A stretch of 64,000 bases of DNA from Vicinamibacterales bacterium (GCA_035699745.1 DASSPH010000055.1:1-64000); one strand, 5' to 3'; counted from the stretch's first letter, positions 55,160 to 63,868 are shown. Made by a program: numbers and translations. Notes: generated from the sequence alone by a model not told the origin.

Positions 55160-56674
55160 TCAGGTCACCCGCGATCCGCTGCGCCGCCGTCCCAGCGCCG
55201 CGCGGGCCACGTCCACGTCGTCGAACGGCAGCGTCCGGTCGCCGATCACCTGGTACTTCTCGTGCCCCTTGCCGGCGATCAGAATCAGGTCGCCTGACCG
55301 CGCGTCCTTGATCGCCTTCTCGATCGCTTCGCGCCGATCGACGATGGCGAGCGACGGCGTGCCCTTCTGCTGCCCCTTCGGCGCGATGCGGTCGGCGGGC
55401 CTCACGATGCCGCGGCGGATCTCGTCGATGATCCGCTCCGGATCTTCGCTGCGCGGGTTGTCGGACGTGACGATCACCAGGTCGCTGAGCCGCGCCGCCA
55501 CCGCCCCCATCAACGGCCGCTTGGTGCGATCGCGGTCGCCGCCGCAGCCGAACACGGTCACGACGCGGCCGGTGGCGAGGGGACGCGCCGTCTCGAGCAG
55601 GTTCTTCAGCGCGTCGTCGGTGTGCGCGTAGTCGACGATGACCCGCACGTCGTCGGCCGGCGCGGAGACGACCTGGAAGCGGCCCGGCACGTTCTCCAGG
55701 CGGGCGACGCCGGCTTCGATGGCCGAGAACGGCAAGTCGAGCGCCATCGCGGTCGCCGCGGCGGCGATGATGTTGTAGGCGTTCGGGCGGCCGACCAGCG
55801 GCGACCGCACGTGCAGCGTGCCGCGCGGCGTGCGGATCTCGAACTCGAGCCCGTCGAGCGTGAAGGTCAGCGGGCCGGGACGGACGTCCGCAGCCGCGTC
55901 AATCGCGTAGGTCACCGGCCGCTTCGCGGCGGCGATCAGATCCGAGCCGCGGCGGTCGTCCACGTTGATGACGCCGACCGCCCCCGCGGGCAGGATCTCG
56001 AACAGCCGGCGCTTGGCGCCGAAGTACGCCTCCATGTCGCCATGGAAGTCGAGATGGTCCCGGGTGAGATTGGTGAACACCCCGGCGGCGAACCGCAGGC
56101 TGTCGGCGCGCCGCAGCGCGAGCGCGTGCGACGACACCTCCATCACGCAGGCGCCGCAGCCGTCGGCCACCATGCCGCGGAGCATCTGCTGCAGCTCGGG
56201 CGCCTCCGGCGTGGTGCGCGGCGCCTCCAGCTCGCGCCCGCCGACGCGGTAGCCGATCGTGCCGATGCGGCCGCACTTGATCCCGGCCGCTTCGAAGATC
56301 GAGGCGAGCACGTACGAGGTCGTGGTCTTGCCGTTGGTGCCCGTGATCCCGACGAGCACCAGCTCCTCGCTGGGATGGCCGTGGAAGGCGGCGGCGAGCT
56401 CGGCCAGTGCGGCGCGCGCGCCCGCGACGCGCATCCACGGCACCGACACGCCCGCGGGGGGGGCGGTCTCGGCGACGACCGCGATCGCGCCGTTGGCGAT
56501 CGCCTGCGGCGCGAACCGGCTGCCATCGGCGTTGACGCCGCGCAAGGCGACGAACACCGTGCCCGGCTTCACCTGGCGCGAGTCGTAAGCGACGCCCGTG
56601 ACCTGGCGATCGTCTGCGACAGCCGGGGCGCGGTCCCGGAACGACGTCGCGGCGAACAGCTCGCGCAGCGTCAC
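55160..56674 (-). CDS. murE: UDP-MurNAc-L-Ala-D-Glu--meso-diaminopimelate ligase
   Basis: A 504-residue Mur ligase. The N-terminal domain has VAYDSRQVKPGTVFVALRG, the ATP loop is GITGTNGKTTTS (residues about 109-120), and the C-terminal region holds VIVDYAHTDDALKNLLETAR and VFGCGGDRDRTKRPLMG. The amino-acid specificity motif is DNPR at about residues 405-408, the form diagnostic of meso-diaminopimelate, so the wall is of the DAP type. The start is GTG 56674, overlapping the ftsI stop in GTGA. Confidence 0.96.
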   Translation of the reverse strand: MTLRELFAATSFRDRAPAVADDRQVTGVAYDSRQVKPGTVFVALRGVNADGSRFAPQAIANGAIAVVAETAPPAGVSVPWMRVAGARAALAELAAAFHGHPSEELVLVGITGTNGKTTTSYVLASIFEAAGIKCGRIGTIGYRVGGRELEAPRTTPEAPELQQMLRGMVADGCGACVMEVSSHALALRRADSLRFAAGVFTNLTRDHLDFHGDMEAYFGAKRRLFEILPAGAVGVINVDDRRGSDLIAAAKRPVTYAIDAAADVRPGPLTFTLDGLEFEIRTPRGTLHVRSPLVGRPNAYNIIAAAATAMALDLPFSAIEAGVARLENVPGRFQVVSAPADDVRVIVDYAHTDDALKNLLETARPLATGRVVTVFGCGGDRDRTKRPLMGAVAARLSDLVIVTSDNPRSEDPERIIDEIRRGIVRPADRIAPKGQQKGTPSLAIVDRREAIEKAIKDARSGDLILIAGKGHEKYQVIGDRTLPFDDVDVARAALGRRRSGSRVT

Positions 56675-58518
56675 GGCGCGCCCCCGTTGGCCATCACGCG
56701 GCGGCCCAGCTTCAGCGCGCAGGCCTCGCCGCGCAGCACCGCCGATCCGGGCAGCGGCAGCTGATCGAGGACGAACCCGTCGCCGCTCATCCGCGCCGTC
56801 ATCCCGAGCTTCGACAGCAGCCGCAGCGCTTCGCGCGCGCTGAGCCCGCGCAGATCGGGCATCAGGCCGTCGCGCACCGGCTCCACCTCCGCCGGCAGCA
56901 CGGCGGCGGTGCGCGCCGGCTGCGGCATCACGCCGGTGGCGTCGGCGGCGTCGCGCCGGGCGACGAGCACCGGCGGCGGCGGATTCAGGTTCGGCGGAAT
57001 CCCGAGATACGTCACCGCCGCTTCGGCGATGCGCTTGAACACCGGCGCGGACACCGCCCCTCCCGTGTGCCCTCTGGCGTGCGGCGAATCGATCACCACG
57101 AGGATGGCCAGGCGCGGGTTGCGCGAGGGAATGAAGCCGACGAACGACGCGTTGTAATCGGACGTCTGATAGTGGCCGTTGACGAGCTTCGCCGCCGTGC
57201 CGGTCTTGCCGGCGATGGTGAACCCCTCGATCTGCGCCGCCTTCGCGGTGCCGCGCTCGACCACCTGTTCCATGATCGTCGTCAGCGTCGCTGCCGTCCC
57301 GGCTTCGATCGTGCGCCGCATCTCCTTCGCCGGCACGTCGATGCGGCGGCCGTCCCTGATGAAGGCGCGGACGACGCGAGGCTGGAACAGGTGGCCGCCG
57401 TTGGCGACCGAGCTGACGGCGCTCACCATCTGCAGCGGCGTCACGCCGACCTGGTAGCCCATCGCCACCGAGGCGAGCGCGCTGGCGTCGAGCCGATCGG
57501 CGCTCCAGACGATGCCGGCGGTCTCTCCCTTGAAATCCGGCCCGAGCGTCTGGCCGAAGCCGAACCGGTTCACGTACTGCGTGAGGACCTCCGGGCCGAC
57601 CTTCAGACCGACCTTGATCGCGCCGACGTTGCTCGATTTGACGATGACGTCGGTGAAGTCGAGCGTCCCGTAGTGGTGCGTGTCGTAGATCGGCTTGCGT
57701 CCCGGGAACGTGATGAAGCCCGGGCTGGTCTCGATCAGCGAATCCGGCCGGATCACCTTCTGTTCCAGCGCCGCCGACGCGGTGACGATCTTGAACGTCG
57801 AGCCCGGCTCGTAGAGCGTCTGGATGGCGCGGTTGCGGCGGACGGCGTCGTCGACGCGGCCGAACGCGTTGGGATTGAACGTGGGCCAGTTGGCGAGCGC
57901 GAGGATCTCGCCGCTCGACGGATCCATGACGATCGCGGTTCCGCCTTCGGCGCGGTTCTCCTCGACGCCGGCGCGCAGCTCGCGTTCGGCGACGTACTGC
58001 AGGTACTGATCGATCGTCAGCTCGATGCCGGCGCCCGCGGTGGGCGGGGTTTCGACCCGGCTGAACATCGCCTTCCGCAGGTTGTCGGTCTGCAGCAGGA
58101 CCTTGCCGGCGCGGCCGCGGATCTGCGAGTCGTAGGCGGACTCGATGCCGCCGAGACCGACGTTGTCGAGGCCGACGTAGCCGATGACGTGGGCCGCCAG
58201 CTCGCTGTTCGGGTAGTAGCGGCGGCTCTCCTTCAGCAGCATGATGCCGGACAGCGCCAGCGCCTTGACGCGCCGCGCCTCGTCGGGCGTCACCTGGCGG
58301 GCGATGTAGGCGAACGGCGCGCGCTTCGAGAGGTTCCTCGCGATCCCCTGCCGGCGCTCGGCGTTGCAGCCGTCGAGCGCGGCGCAGACGCGCGCCGCGA
58401 CCTCCGCCGGGTTGTCGATCTCGTTCGGCACCGCGGCGATGGTGTCGGCGTCGACGCTGTAGGCGAGCAGCCGTCCCTTGCGATCGAAGATGTCGCCGCG
58501 CTTGGCGGGCGGGATCAC
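56671..58518 (-). CDS. ftsI: Peptidoglycan transpeptidase FtsI (PBP3) with C-terminal PASTA domain
   Basis: At least 615 residues. The transpeptidase motifs are EPGSTFKIV (SxxK), SSN in VKSSNVGAI, and KTG in IAGKTGTA. A C-terminal PASTA domain (LMPDLRGLSAREALRLLSKL) makes it SpoVD-like. The coordinates begin at the first canonical start, GTG 58518. The coding frame clearly continues upstream with PPAEWRATLRSRILIAAAGL and ARLVYLQVVAHEDF, the expected cytoplasmic tail and membrane anchor, to about 58670. No ATG, GTG or TTG exists in that frame between the ftsL stop (58765-58767) and 58518. The true start is unresolved. Confidence 0.9.
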   Translation of the reverse strand: MIPPAKRGDIFDRKGRLLAYSVDADTIAAVPNEIDNPAEVAARVCAALDGCNAERRQGIARNLSKRAPFAYIARQVTPDEARRVKALALSGIMLLKESRRYYPNSELAAHVIGYVGLDNVGLGGIESAYDSQIRGRAGKVLLQTDNLRKAMFSRVETPPTAGAGIELTIDQYLQYVAERELRAGVEENRAEGGTAIVMDPSSGEILALANWPTFNPNAFGRVDDAVRRNRAIQTLYEPGSTFKIVTASAALEQKVIRPDSLIETSPGFITFPGRKPIYDTHHYGTLDFTDVIVKSSNVGAIKVGLKVGPEVLTQYVNRFGFGQTLGPDFKGETAGIVWSADRLDASALASVAMGYQVGVTPLQMVSAVSSVANGGHLFQPRVVRAFIRDGRRIDVPAKEMRRTIEAGTAATLTTIMEQVVERGTAKAAQIEGFTIAGKTGTAAKLVNGHYQTSDYNASFVGFIPSRNPRLAILVVIDSPHARGHTGGAVSAPVFKRIAEAAVTYLGIPPNLNPPPPVLVARRDAADATGVMPQPARTAAVLPAEVEPVRDGLMPDLRGLSAREALRLLSKLGMTARMSGDGFVLDQLPLPGSAVLRGEACALKLGRRVMANGGAP

Positions 58519-58764
58519 GGTGCGCAGCTGCTGCCGATCGGCGCGGGTGGTGAAGTCCTCGTGCGCGACGACCTGCAGATAGACCAGGCGCGCCTCGATG
58601 CCCGCGGTCCACAGCGCCAGGCCGGCGGCGGCGATGAGAATGCGCGAGCGGAGGGTCGCGCGCCATTCCGCCGGTGGCCGAAGGCTGCCAGGCCGAGACC
58701 TCGTCCGGCTTCGAGCAGCGACTGGATGCGCTCTGGTGTGATCGCCATGTCCGGACGCGCCTGT

Positions 58765-59157
58765 CTACCGTGCGGCGACGATCGATTTGTCGGGCGGCGC
58801 CGCCGGAGTGACGCGCTCGATGACGATGGCCCGGCCGCGCGCCGGCGCGACGAGGTGGAGCTGCTCGGTGGCGATCTTCTCGATGCGGCGCGGGGCGCGC
58901 AGCGTCTCGATCTCGAGCGTGAGGTGGCGGTTGATCTCCTCTTCCGCGGCGCGCTCCTGGCGCATGCGTTCGATTTGATAGCCGTGCCGCAGCAGCTCGA
59001 AATGCTGCCACGCGGAGAACAGCAGCACCACGACGAGGAACAGCCCGATGCCGACCGAGCGCCAGAGCTGCCGCTGGCGCGCCGCGTCGACCTCGCGCAC
59101 GATCGGGTTGTTGCGAATGTCCTTCTTGATCGCGTACTCGAAGTCCATTCCGCTCAT
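58765..59157 (-). CDS. ftsL: Cell division protein FtsL (FtsL-like)
   Basis: A 130-residue bitopic protein. A cytoplasmic part (MSGMDFEYAIKKDIRNNP) leads to a membrane helix (SVGIGLFLVVVLLFSAWQHF), then a short leucine-zipper-like coiled coil (IERMRQERAAEEEINRHLTL) and RRIEKIATEQLHLVAP, the FtsL pattern. FtsL pairs with FtsB and regulates FtsWI. Its ATG overlaps the rsmH stop in ATGA. Its TAG stop is in the same frame as the ftsI coding sequence downstream. Confidence 0.85.
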   Translation of the reverse strand: MSGMDFEYAIKKDIRNNPIVREVDAARQRQLWRSVGIGLFLVVVLLFSAWQHFELLRHGYQIERMRQERAAEEEINRHLTLEIETLRAPRRIEKIATEQLHLVAPARGRAIVIERVTPAAPPDKSIVAAR

Positions 59158-60041
59158 GCGAACCTCTCAATCGCGCGCAGCTTGGCGCTGCGGGCGCGCG
59201 GGTTGCGCGCGACCTCGTTGTCGCCGGGCGTGAGCGGCCGCTTGGTCAGGATGCGGAGCCCGTCGCCGGTCTTCTCCAGCGCCCGGAAGGTGTGCTTCAC
59301 GATGCGATCCTCGAGCGAGTGGAACGTGATCACCGCCAGCCGCGCGTTCGCGCGCAGCCGCCGCGTCGCGTCCGCGAGGAACCCGTCCAGCCCCTCCAGC
59401 TCGCGGTTGACCCAGATCCGCAGCGCCTGAAAGGTCCGCGTCGCCGGGTCGATCCGCTGGTGTCCCTTGTGCGGCACGGCGCGGCGGACGATCGCCGCCA
59501 GCCGCGACGTCGTGTCGATCGCCGCTTCCCGGCGCGCGCCGACGATCGCGCGGGCGACGCGGCGCGAAAAGCGCTCCTCCCCGAACTGGAAGATCACGTC
59601 GGCGAGCGCCTGCTCGTCCACGTCGCGGAGCAGATCCGCCGCGGTGGGTCCCTGGGTGCGATCCATCCGCATGTCGAGCGGCTCGTCGCGGCGGAAGCTG
59701 AAGCCGCGCCCGGCCTCGTCGAGCTGCATCGACGACACCCCGAGGTCGGCGAGCGCGCCCGCCACCGCGTCGATGCCGCGCGCGTCGAGCACCCGGCCGA
59801 GGTCGCGGTAATCCGCATGCACCAGCTCGACACGCCCGCCGAAGGAGGACAAGGCGGCACGCGCCAGCGCCAGCGCGGAGACGTCGCGATCCAGCCCGAG
59901 CAGGCGGTCGGCGCCGTTCTCCAGCAGCGCGCGGCTGTGGCCGCCGAGCCCGACGGTGCAGTCGACGAACAGACCGCCGCGCGACGGCTCGAGCAGGGTG
60001 AGCACTTCGGGGACCATCACCGGCTCGTGCAGGGGCGACAT
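59154..60041 (-). CDS. rsmH: 16S rRNA (cytosine-1402-N4) methyltransferase RsmH
   Basis: A 295-residue SAM-dependent methyltransferase (MraW). Signatures: HEPVMVPEVLTLLEP, VDCTVGLGGHSRALLENG as the SAM site, DLGVSSMQLDEAGRGFSFRR, PLDMRMDRTQG, ALRIWVNRELEGLDGFL and VITFHSLEDRIVKHTFRAL. It modifies the ribosomal P site. The gene overlaps the mraZ stop by one base (TGATG). Confidence 0.96.
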   Translation of the reverse strand: MSPLHEPVMVPEVLTLLEPSRGGLFVDCTVGLGGHSRALLENGADRLLGLDRDVSALALARAALSSFGGRVELVHADYRDLGRVLDARGIDAVAGALADLGVSSMQLDEAGRGFSFRRDEPLDMRMDRTQGPTAADLLRDVDEQALADVIFQFGEERFSRRVARAIVGARREAAIDTTSRLAAIVRRAVPHKGHQRIDPATRTFQALRIWVNRELEGLDGFLADATRRLRANARLAVITFHSLEDRIVKHTFRALEKTGDGLRILTKRPLTPGDNEVARNPRARSAKLRAIERFA

Positions 60042-60481
60042 CAGACGCCGAACTCCGAGAGGGCGCGGGCGTCGTCGTCCGTGTAAGGCTCGCTGAGCAT
60101 CTTGGCGACGAGCCGATCGTGATTCCAGACGTCGAGGCGATCGACCGCGCCGAGCACGTCGACTTCACCGCTCATGCCGGCGGAGTCGCGCAGGCGCTGG
60201 TGGATCAGCACGCGCCCCTGTGAATCGATTTCGGCGCTCTGCCCGTAGTAGTTCACCCGGTCGAGAAACTTGGTGCGGGACGGATGAGTCGAGGGGGCGC
60301 GGGCCAGGCGCTCTTCCAGGGCCAGCCAGACCGGCATGGGATAAATCCGTACGGAGTCCCCCGTCAGGCTCGTCACGAACACTTCAGACCCATGCGCCTT
60401 TTCGACCAGCGCACGGAAAGCGTTCGGAATCTTGAGCCGCGCCTTGTCATCGATTCTGGCGGCGTAGTTGCCCCGGAGCAC
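60041..60481 (-). CDS. mraZ: Transcriptional regulator MraZ
   Basis: A 146-residue protein with two AbrB/SpoVT-like domains; the DNA-binding DxxxR motifs are in DDKARLKIPNAFR and DSQGRVLIHQRLRD. MraZ forms octameric rings and represses or tunes its own dcw promoter. The start is GTG 60481 (GTGCTCCGGGGC). It is the first gene of the cluster, immediately downstream of three MraZ boxes. Confidence 0.95.
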   Translation of the reverse strand: MLRGNYAARIDDKARLKIPNAFRALVEKAHGSEVFVTSLTGDSVRIYPMPVWLALEERLARAPSTHPSRTKFLDRVNYYGQSAEIDSQGRVLIHQRLRDSAGMSGEVDVLGAVDRLDVWNHDRLVAKMLSEPYTDDDARALSEFGV

Positions 60482-60491
60482 GTCCGTTTAC

Positions 60492-60516
60492 TCCACTTTG
60501 CTCCACAAAAATCCAC
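60492..60516 (-). promoter_or_regulatory. Three MraZ boxes (GTGGA at 10-bp steps)
   Basis: GTGGA occurs at 60516-60512, 60506-60502 and 60496-60492 on the minus strand, exactly 10 bp apart, so all three face the same side of the helix. MraZ operators in other bacteria are TGG-type direct repeats at about 10-bp spacing. The first box overlaps the expected transcription start and the third ends 11 bp before the mraZ GTG. Confidence 0.85.
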
Positions 60517-60520
60517 CGCG

Positions 60521-60549
60521 ATAGTAGAGGGGGCATCTCTTTCTGTCAA
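60521..60549 (-). promoter_or_regulatory. dcw cluster promoter, TTGACA-N17-TACTAT
   Basis: A perfect -35 TTGACA (60549-60544), a 17-bp spacer, and a -10 TACTAT (60526-60521). Transcription would start near 60514, inside the first MraZ box. This is the strongest promoter match in the window and fits the vegetative sigma factor encoded at 33728. Confidence 0.9.
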
Positions 60550-60602
60550 CGGCAAAATGTAGAGCCTCTTGGACTTACGTTAAACTTTCGCCCCCTTTCG
60601 CG

Positions 60603-60611
60603 TGCTAGCAT
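60603..60611 (+). promoter_or_regulatory. Extended -10 (TGC-TAGCAT) upstream of the YchF-like gene
   Basis: TG-C-TAGCAT ends 13 bp before ATG 60625, giving a leader of about 6 nt. No consensus -35 is seen. It overlaps an earlier in-frame ATG at 60610, which would therefore not be transcribed fully. Confidence 0.4.
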
Positions 60612-60624
60612 GCGCAGATCTGAC

Positions 60625-61716
60625 ATGCTGCGCGCCGGCCTCATCGGGTTCCCCTCGTCCGGCAAGACCGCCCTCTTCCAGCTCCTGACCAGCGTCCGCG
60701 AGGCTCCGCGTCCCGCGGGCCGGCAGGAAGCCCATGTCGGCGTGTCCCGCGTACCCGACGAGCGCCTCGATCGGCTGACTGAGCTGTTCAAACCGCGCAA
60801 GCACACCCCGGCGACCGTCGAGTTCGCCGACATGGGCGGCGCCGGCGGGGCGCGGACCGGCGCGGCCGCGCTCCTCGACGTCGCCCCGTTTCGCAACGCC
60901 GACGCGCTGCTGCACGTCGTCCGCATGTTCCGCGATCCCGCCATTCCGCACGCCGCGGGCTCCGTCGATCCGGCGCGCGACGTCCGCACCATGGAGGAGG
61001 AAGTCATCCTCGCGGATCTCGGCGTCGTCGAGCGGCGGCTCGAGCGGCTCGAACGGGATCTGAAGAAGTCGGCGGCGAACGCGGACCTGAAGAAGGAACA
61101 CGAGATCCTGCTGCGCTGCCGGGCGCTGCTCGAGAACGGCAAGGCGATCCGCACGCTCGACCTCCCGGCCGACGACGCGCGGCGGCTGAGAGGATTCCAG
61201 TTCCTCTCCGCGAAGCCGCTGCTGATCGTGTTGAATCTCGACGAGGCGGATCTGCCGCAGGCCGACCGCGCGGTGGACCTTGCCGGAATCGCGGATTACC
61301 TCCAGGGCGCGCACACCCGCGCCGTGCCGATCTGCGCCAAGATCGAGCTGGAGATCGCGCAGCTCGATCCGGCGGACGCCGCGGCATTCATGGCGGATCT
61401 CGGCCTGCGCGAGTCTGGCCTGGACCGCGTGATCCGCGCCAGCTACGAGCTGCTCGGGTACATCTCCTTCTTCACCGTGGGGGAAGACGAGAACCGCGCG
61501 TGGTCGATCCCGCGCGGCACCAACGCGCAGCAGGCGGGCGGGGAGATTCACACCGACATCCAGCGCGGCTTCATCCGCGCCGAAGTGGTGCGCTACGAGC
61601 ACCTGCTCGCGCGGGGCTCGCTCGCGGCGTGCCGCGAGCACGGCGAGCTGCGCCTCGAGGGGAAGGAGTACATCGTCCTCGACGGCGACGTGATCAACTT
61701 CCGCCACGCGACGTAA
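60625..61716 (+). CDS. ychF: Divergent YchF/Obg-family GTPase
   Basis: A 363-residue P-loop protein. G1 is LIGFPSSGKTALF, where standard YchF has GLPNVGKST; the G3 position reads FADMGGAGG rather than DIAGLV. The G4-like motif is NLDEADL, the altered form typical of YchF, which prefers ATP. A coiled-coil insert (VERRLERLERDLKKSAANAD) follows, then the C-terminal TGS-like domain with GYISFFTVGEDENRAWSI, GGEIHTDIQRGFIRAEVVRY and EGKEYIVLDGDVINFRH. It is a member of the family but diverged at the nucleotide site. Start chosen at ATG 60625 (MLRAGLIGFP). Confidence 0.85.
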   Translation: MLRAGLIGFPSSGKTALFQLLTSVREAPRPAGRQEAHVGVSRVPDERLDRLTELFKPRKHTPATVEFADMGGAGGARTGAAALLDVAPFRNADALLHVVRMFRDPAIPHAAGSVDPARDVRTMEEEVILADLGVVERRLERLERDLKKSAANADLKKEHEILLRCRALLENGKAIRTLDLPADDARRLRGFQFLSAKPLLIVLNLDEADLPQADRAVDLAGIADYLQGAHTRAVPICAKIELEIAQLDPADAAAFMADLGLRESGLDRVIRASYELLGYISFFTVGEDENRAWSIPRGTNAQQAGGEIHTDIQRGFIRAEVVRYEHLLARGSLAACREHGELRLEGKEYIVLDGDVINFRHAT

Positions 61717-61782
61717 TCATCCGCGGGGCTTCGCCCCCGGACTCCTCTGCACGCCCGCTCGCGGTTGCTGCTGAAGTTGCGG

Positions 61783-61788
61783 GATAAT
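61783..61788 (+). promoter_or_regulatory. -10-like GATAAT upstream of the glycosyltransferase cluster
   Basis: GATAAT ends 11 bp before ATG 61800, giving a leader of about 4 nt. No Shine-Dalgarno or clear -35. Confidence 0.4.
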
Positions 61789-61799
61789 CGGAACGGTCG

Positions 61800-62861
61800 A
61801 TGCCGGTTCAGAAGATCCTCGTACTCGAGGCGCAAGTGCCGTTCGTGCACGGGGGTGCGGAGGTTCACGTACGCGAGCTGCTCCGCGAGCTGCGCGCGCG
61901 CGGCTACGACGCGGAGCTGGTGAGCGTCCCGTTCAAGTGGTATCCGAAAGACGAGATCCTGCCGCACGCGGCGGCGTGGCGGCTGCTGGATCTGAGCGAG
62001 AGCAACGGGCAGCCGATCGACCTCGTCATCGCGACCAAGTTTCCGACCTATTTCGCGCGGCATCCGAACAAGGTCGCGTGGCTGATTCACCAGTATCGCG
62101 CCGCGTACGAGCTGTGCGGGACCGAGTACAGCGATTTCGGGCACAACGAGCGGGACCTGGGGCTCCGCGACACGCTGATCCGGCTGGATACGGAGATGCT
62201 GGGGGAGTGCCGTCGCATCTACGCCAACGCCCGGAACACCGCGAATCGCGTGGCGAAGTACAACGGGCTGGCGGCCGAGGCGCTGTATCATCCGCCGAAG
62301 CTGGCGGCCCGGCTGCGCGCCGCGCCGCCGGCGTACGGCGACTTCGTGCTGTCGGTCGGCCGGATCGAGGCAGTGAAGCGCGTCGACCTGCTGGTGTCGG
62401 CCATGGCTCGCGTCGATAAGCCGATCAGGCTCGTGGTGGCGGGCGACGGCACGCAGCGCGGCAACGTCGAACGCGCCGCCGCGGAGGCGGGCGTCGCCGA
62501 TCGAATCGACTTCCTCGGCTCGGTCGACGACGAGCGGCTGCTGGATCTGTATCGCCGGGCGCTGGCGGTGCTGTATCCGCCGTTCGACGAGGATTTCGGC
62601 TACGTCACGCTCGAGGCGTTCCTGTCCCGCAAACCGGTCGTGACCGCCGCCGATTCCGGGGGGCCCAACGAGTTCGTCGTCGACGGCGTGAACGGCTTCG
62701 TGCGCCCGCCCGATCCGTCGGCGTTCGCCGACGCCGTCAACGCGCTCGCCGCCGATCGGCGCCGCGCGGCGGCGCTGGGCGACGCCGGCTACGAGCGCGC
62801 GCGCACGATCACCTGGGACGGCGTGATTGAGAAGCTGGTGAGGCAAGCGAGCGGCGGATGA
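61800..62861 (+). CDS. Family 4 glycosyltransferase
   Basis: A 353-residue GT-B glycosyltransferase. The N-terminal domain has VPFVHGGAEVHVRELLREL, and the C-terminal domain the GT4 pattern VLSVGRIEAVKRVDLLVSAM, LVVAGDGTQRG, DRIDFLGSVDDERLLDLYR, and the donor-binding YPPFDEDFGYVTLEAFLSRK with EDFG-xxx-E. It transfers a sugar from a nucleotide donor during surface polysaccharide or glycolipid synthesis; acceptor and donor are unknown. The next gene starts within its stop (ATGA). Confidence 0.9.
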   Translation: MPVQKILVLEAQVPFVHGGAEVHVRELLRELRARGYDAELVSVPFKWYPKDEILPHAAAWRLLDLSESNGQPIDLVIATKFPTYFARHPNKVAWLIHQYRAAYELCGTEYSDFGHNERDLGLRDTLIRLDTEMLGECRRIYANARNTANRVAKYNGLAAEALYHPPKLAARLRAAPPAYGDFVLSVGRIEAVKRVDLLVSAMARVDKPIRLVVAGDGTQRGNVERAAAEAGVADRIDFLGSVDDERLLDLYRRALAVLYPPFDEDFGYVTLEAFLSRKPVVTAADSGGPNEFVVDGVNGFVRPPDPSAFADAVNALAADRRRAAALGDAGYERARTITWDGVIEKLVRQASGG

Positions 62862-63868
62862 AAAAACTGATCATCCAGATTCCGTGCCTCAATGAGGCGC
62901 AGACGCTGCCGGCCACGCTCGCCGACCTGCCGCGGAGCATGGCCGGCGTGGACGTCGTCGAGATCCTGGTGATCGACGACGGCTCGCGCGACGGCACGGC
63001 GGAGGTGGCCCGCGCCTGCGGGGCGCATCACATCGTGCGGCTGCGGCGCAATCAGGGGCTGGCGGCGGCGTTCCGCGCCGGCATCGACGCCGGCCTGAAG
63101 CTCGGCGCCGACTTCATCGTCAACACCGACGCCGACAACCAGTACGCCGGGCACGAGATCCCCAGGCTGCTCGCGCCGCTGCTGCGCGGCGAGGCCGACA
63201 TCTGCATCGGCGATCGCAACATCGCGGAGCTGCGGCACATGTCGTGGCGCAAGCGGCAGCTGCAGGCGCTCGGCAGCTGGGTGGTCCGGCAGGTGTCGAA
63301 CACCTCGGTGCCCGACACCACCAGCGGCTTCCGCGCCTACACGCGCGAAGCCGCGCTGCGCATGACCATCGTCTCCGAGTTCTCGTACACGCTGGAGTCG
63401 ATCATCCAGGCCGGCAAGAAGCGCATGGCCATCGCCCACGTGCCGATCGCGGTCAACCCGCGGACGCGCGAGTCGCGCCTGTTCGACAGCGTCTTCTCCT
63501 ATATCAAGCGGTCCGGCGCCACCATCGTCCGCATCTACGCGATGTACGAGCCGCTGAAGGTCTTCACCTACCTGGGGCTCACGATCTTCGGCGGCGGCGT
63601 GCTGCTCGCGCTGCGCTACGGCTACTACGTGCTGCGAAGCGAAGGCTTCAAGCACACCGGCTCGCTCATCGCCGCGGCGGTGCTGATGATCGTCGGCTTC
63701 ATGGTGCTGGTGATCGGCCTCGTGGCGGATCTGATCTCCGCCAACCGCAAGCTGCTCGAGGATCTGCTCTACCGGGTGCGCGGGCTCGAGCTGCCGCCCG
63801 AGGAGCGCGACCGCGAGGGGCCGACGGTGACGCACGCGTCCGAACGCGTCGACCGGTGGGAACACTAG
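62858..63868 (+). CDS. Family 2 glycosyltransferase, polyprenyl-phosphate type
   Basis: A 336-residue GT2. The GT-A domain has LIIQIPCLNEAQTLPATLA, EILVIDDGSRDGTAEVARAC, FIVNTDADNQYAGHEIPRLL and DTTSGFRAYTREAALRM. Two C-terminal membrane helices follow (YLGLTIFGGGVLLALRYGYY and LIAAAVLMIVGFMVLVIGLV). The layout matches dolichol/undecaprenyl-phosphate sugar transferases (ArnC/DPM1-like). It overlaps the upstream gene by 4 bp and abuts the next. Confidence 0.9.
   Translation: MKKLIIQIPCLNEAQTLPATLADLPRSMAGVDVVEILVIDDGSRDGTAEVARACGAHHIVRLRRNQGLAAAFRAGIDAGLKLGADFIVNTDADNQYAGHEIPRLLAPLLRGEADICIGDRNIAELRHMSWRKRQLQALGSWVVRQVSNTSVPDTTSGFRAYTREAALRMTIVSEFSYTLESIIQAGKKRMAIAHVPIAVNPRTRESRLFDSVFSYIKRSGATIVRIYAMYEPLKVFTYLGLTIFGGGVLLALRYGYYVLRSEGFKHTGSLIAAAVLMIVGFMVLVIGLVADLISANRKLLEDLLYRVRGLELPPEERDREGPTVTHASERVDRWEH

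Noticed and set aside
55160-59170. 1336-residue fused frame ending in MurE
   Set aside because: Only the last 504 residues are MurE; the upstream part is an out-of-frame reading of ftsI and ftsL. MurE starts at GTG 56674.
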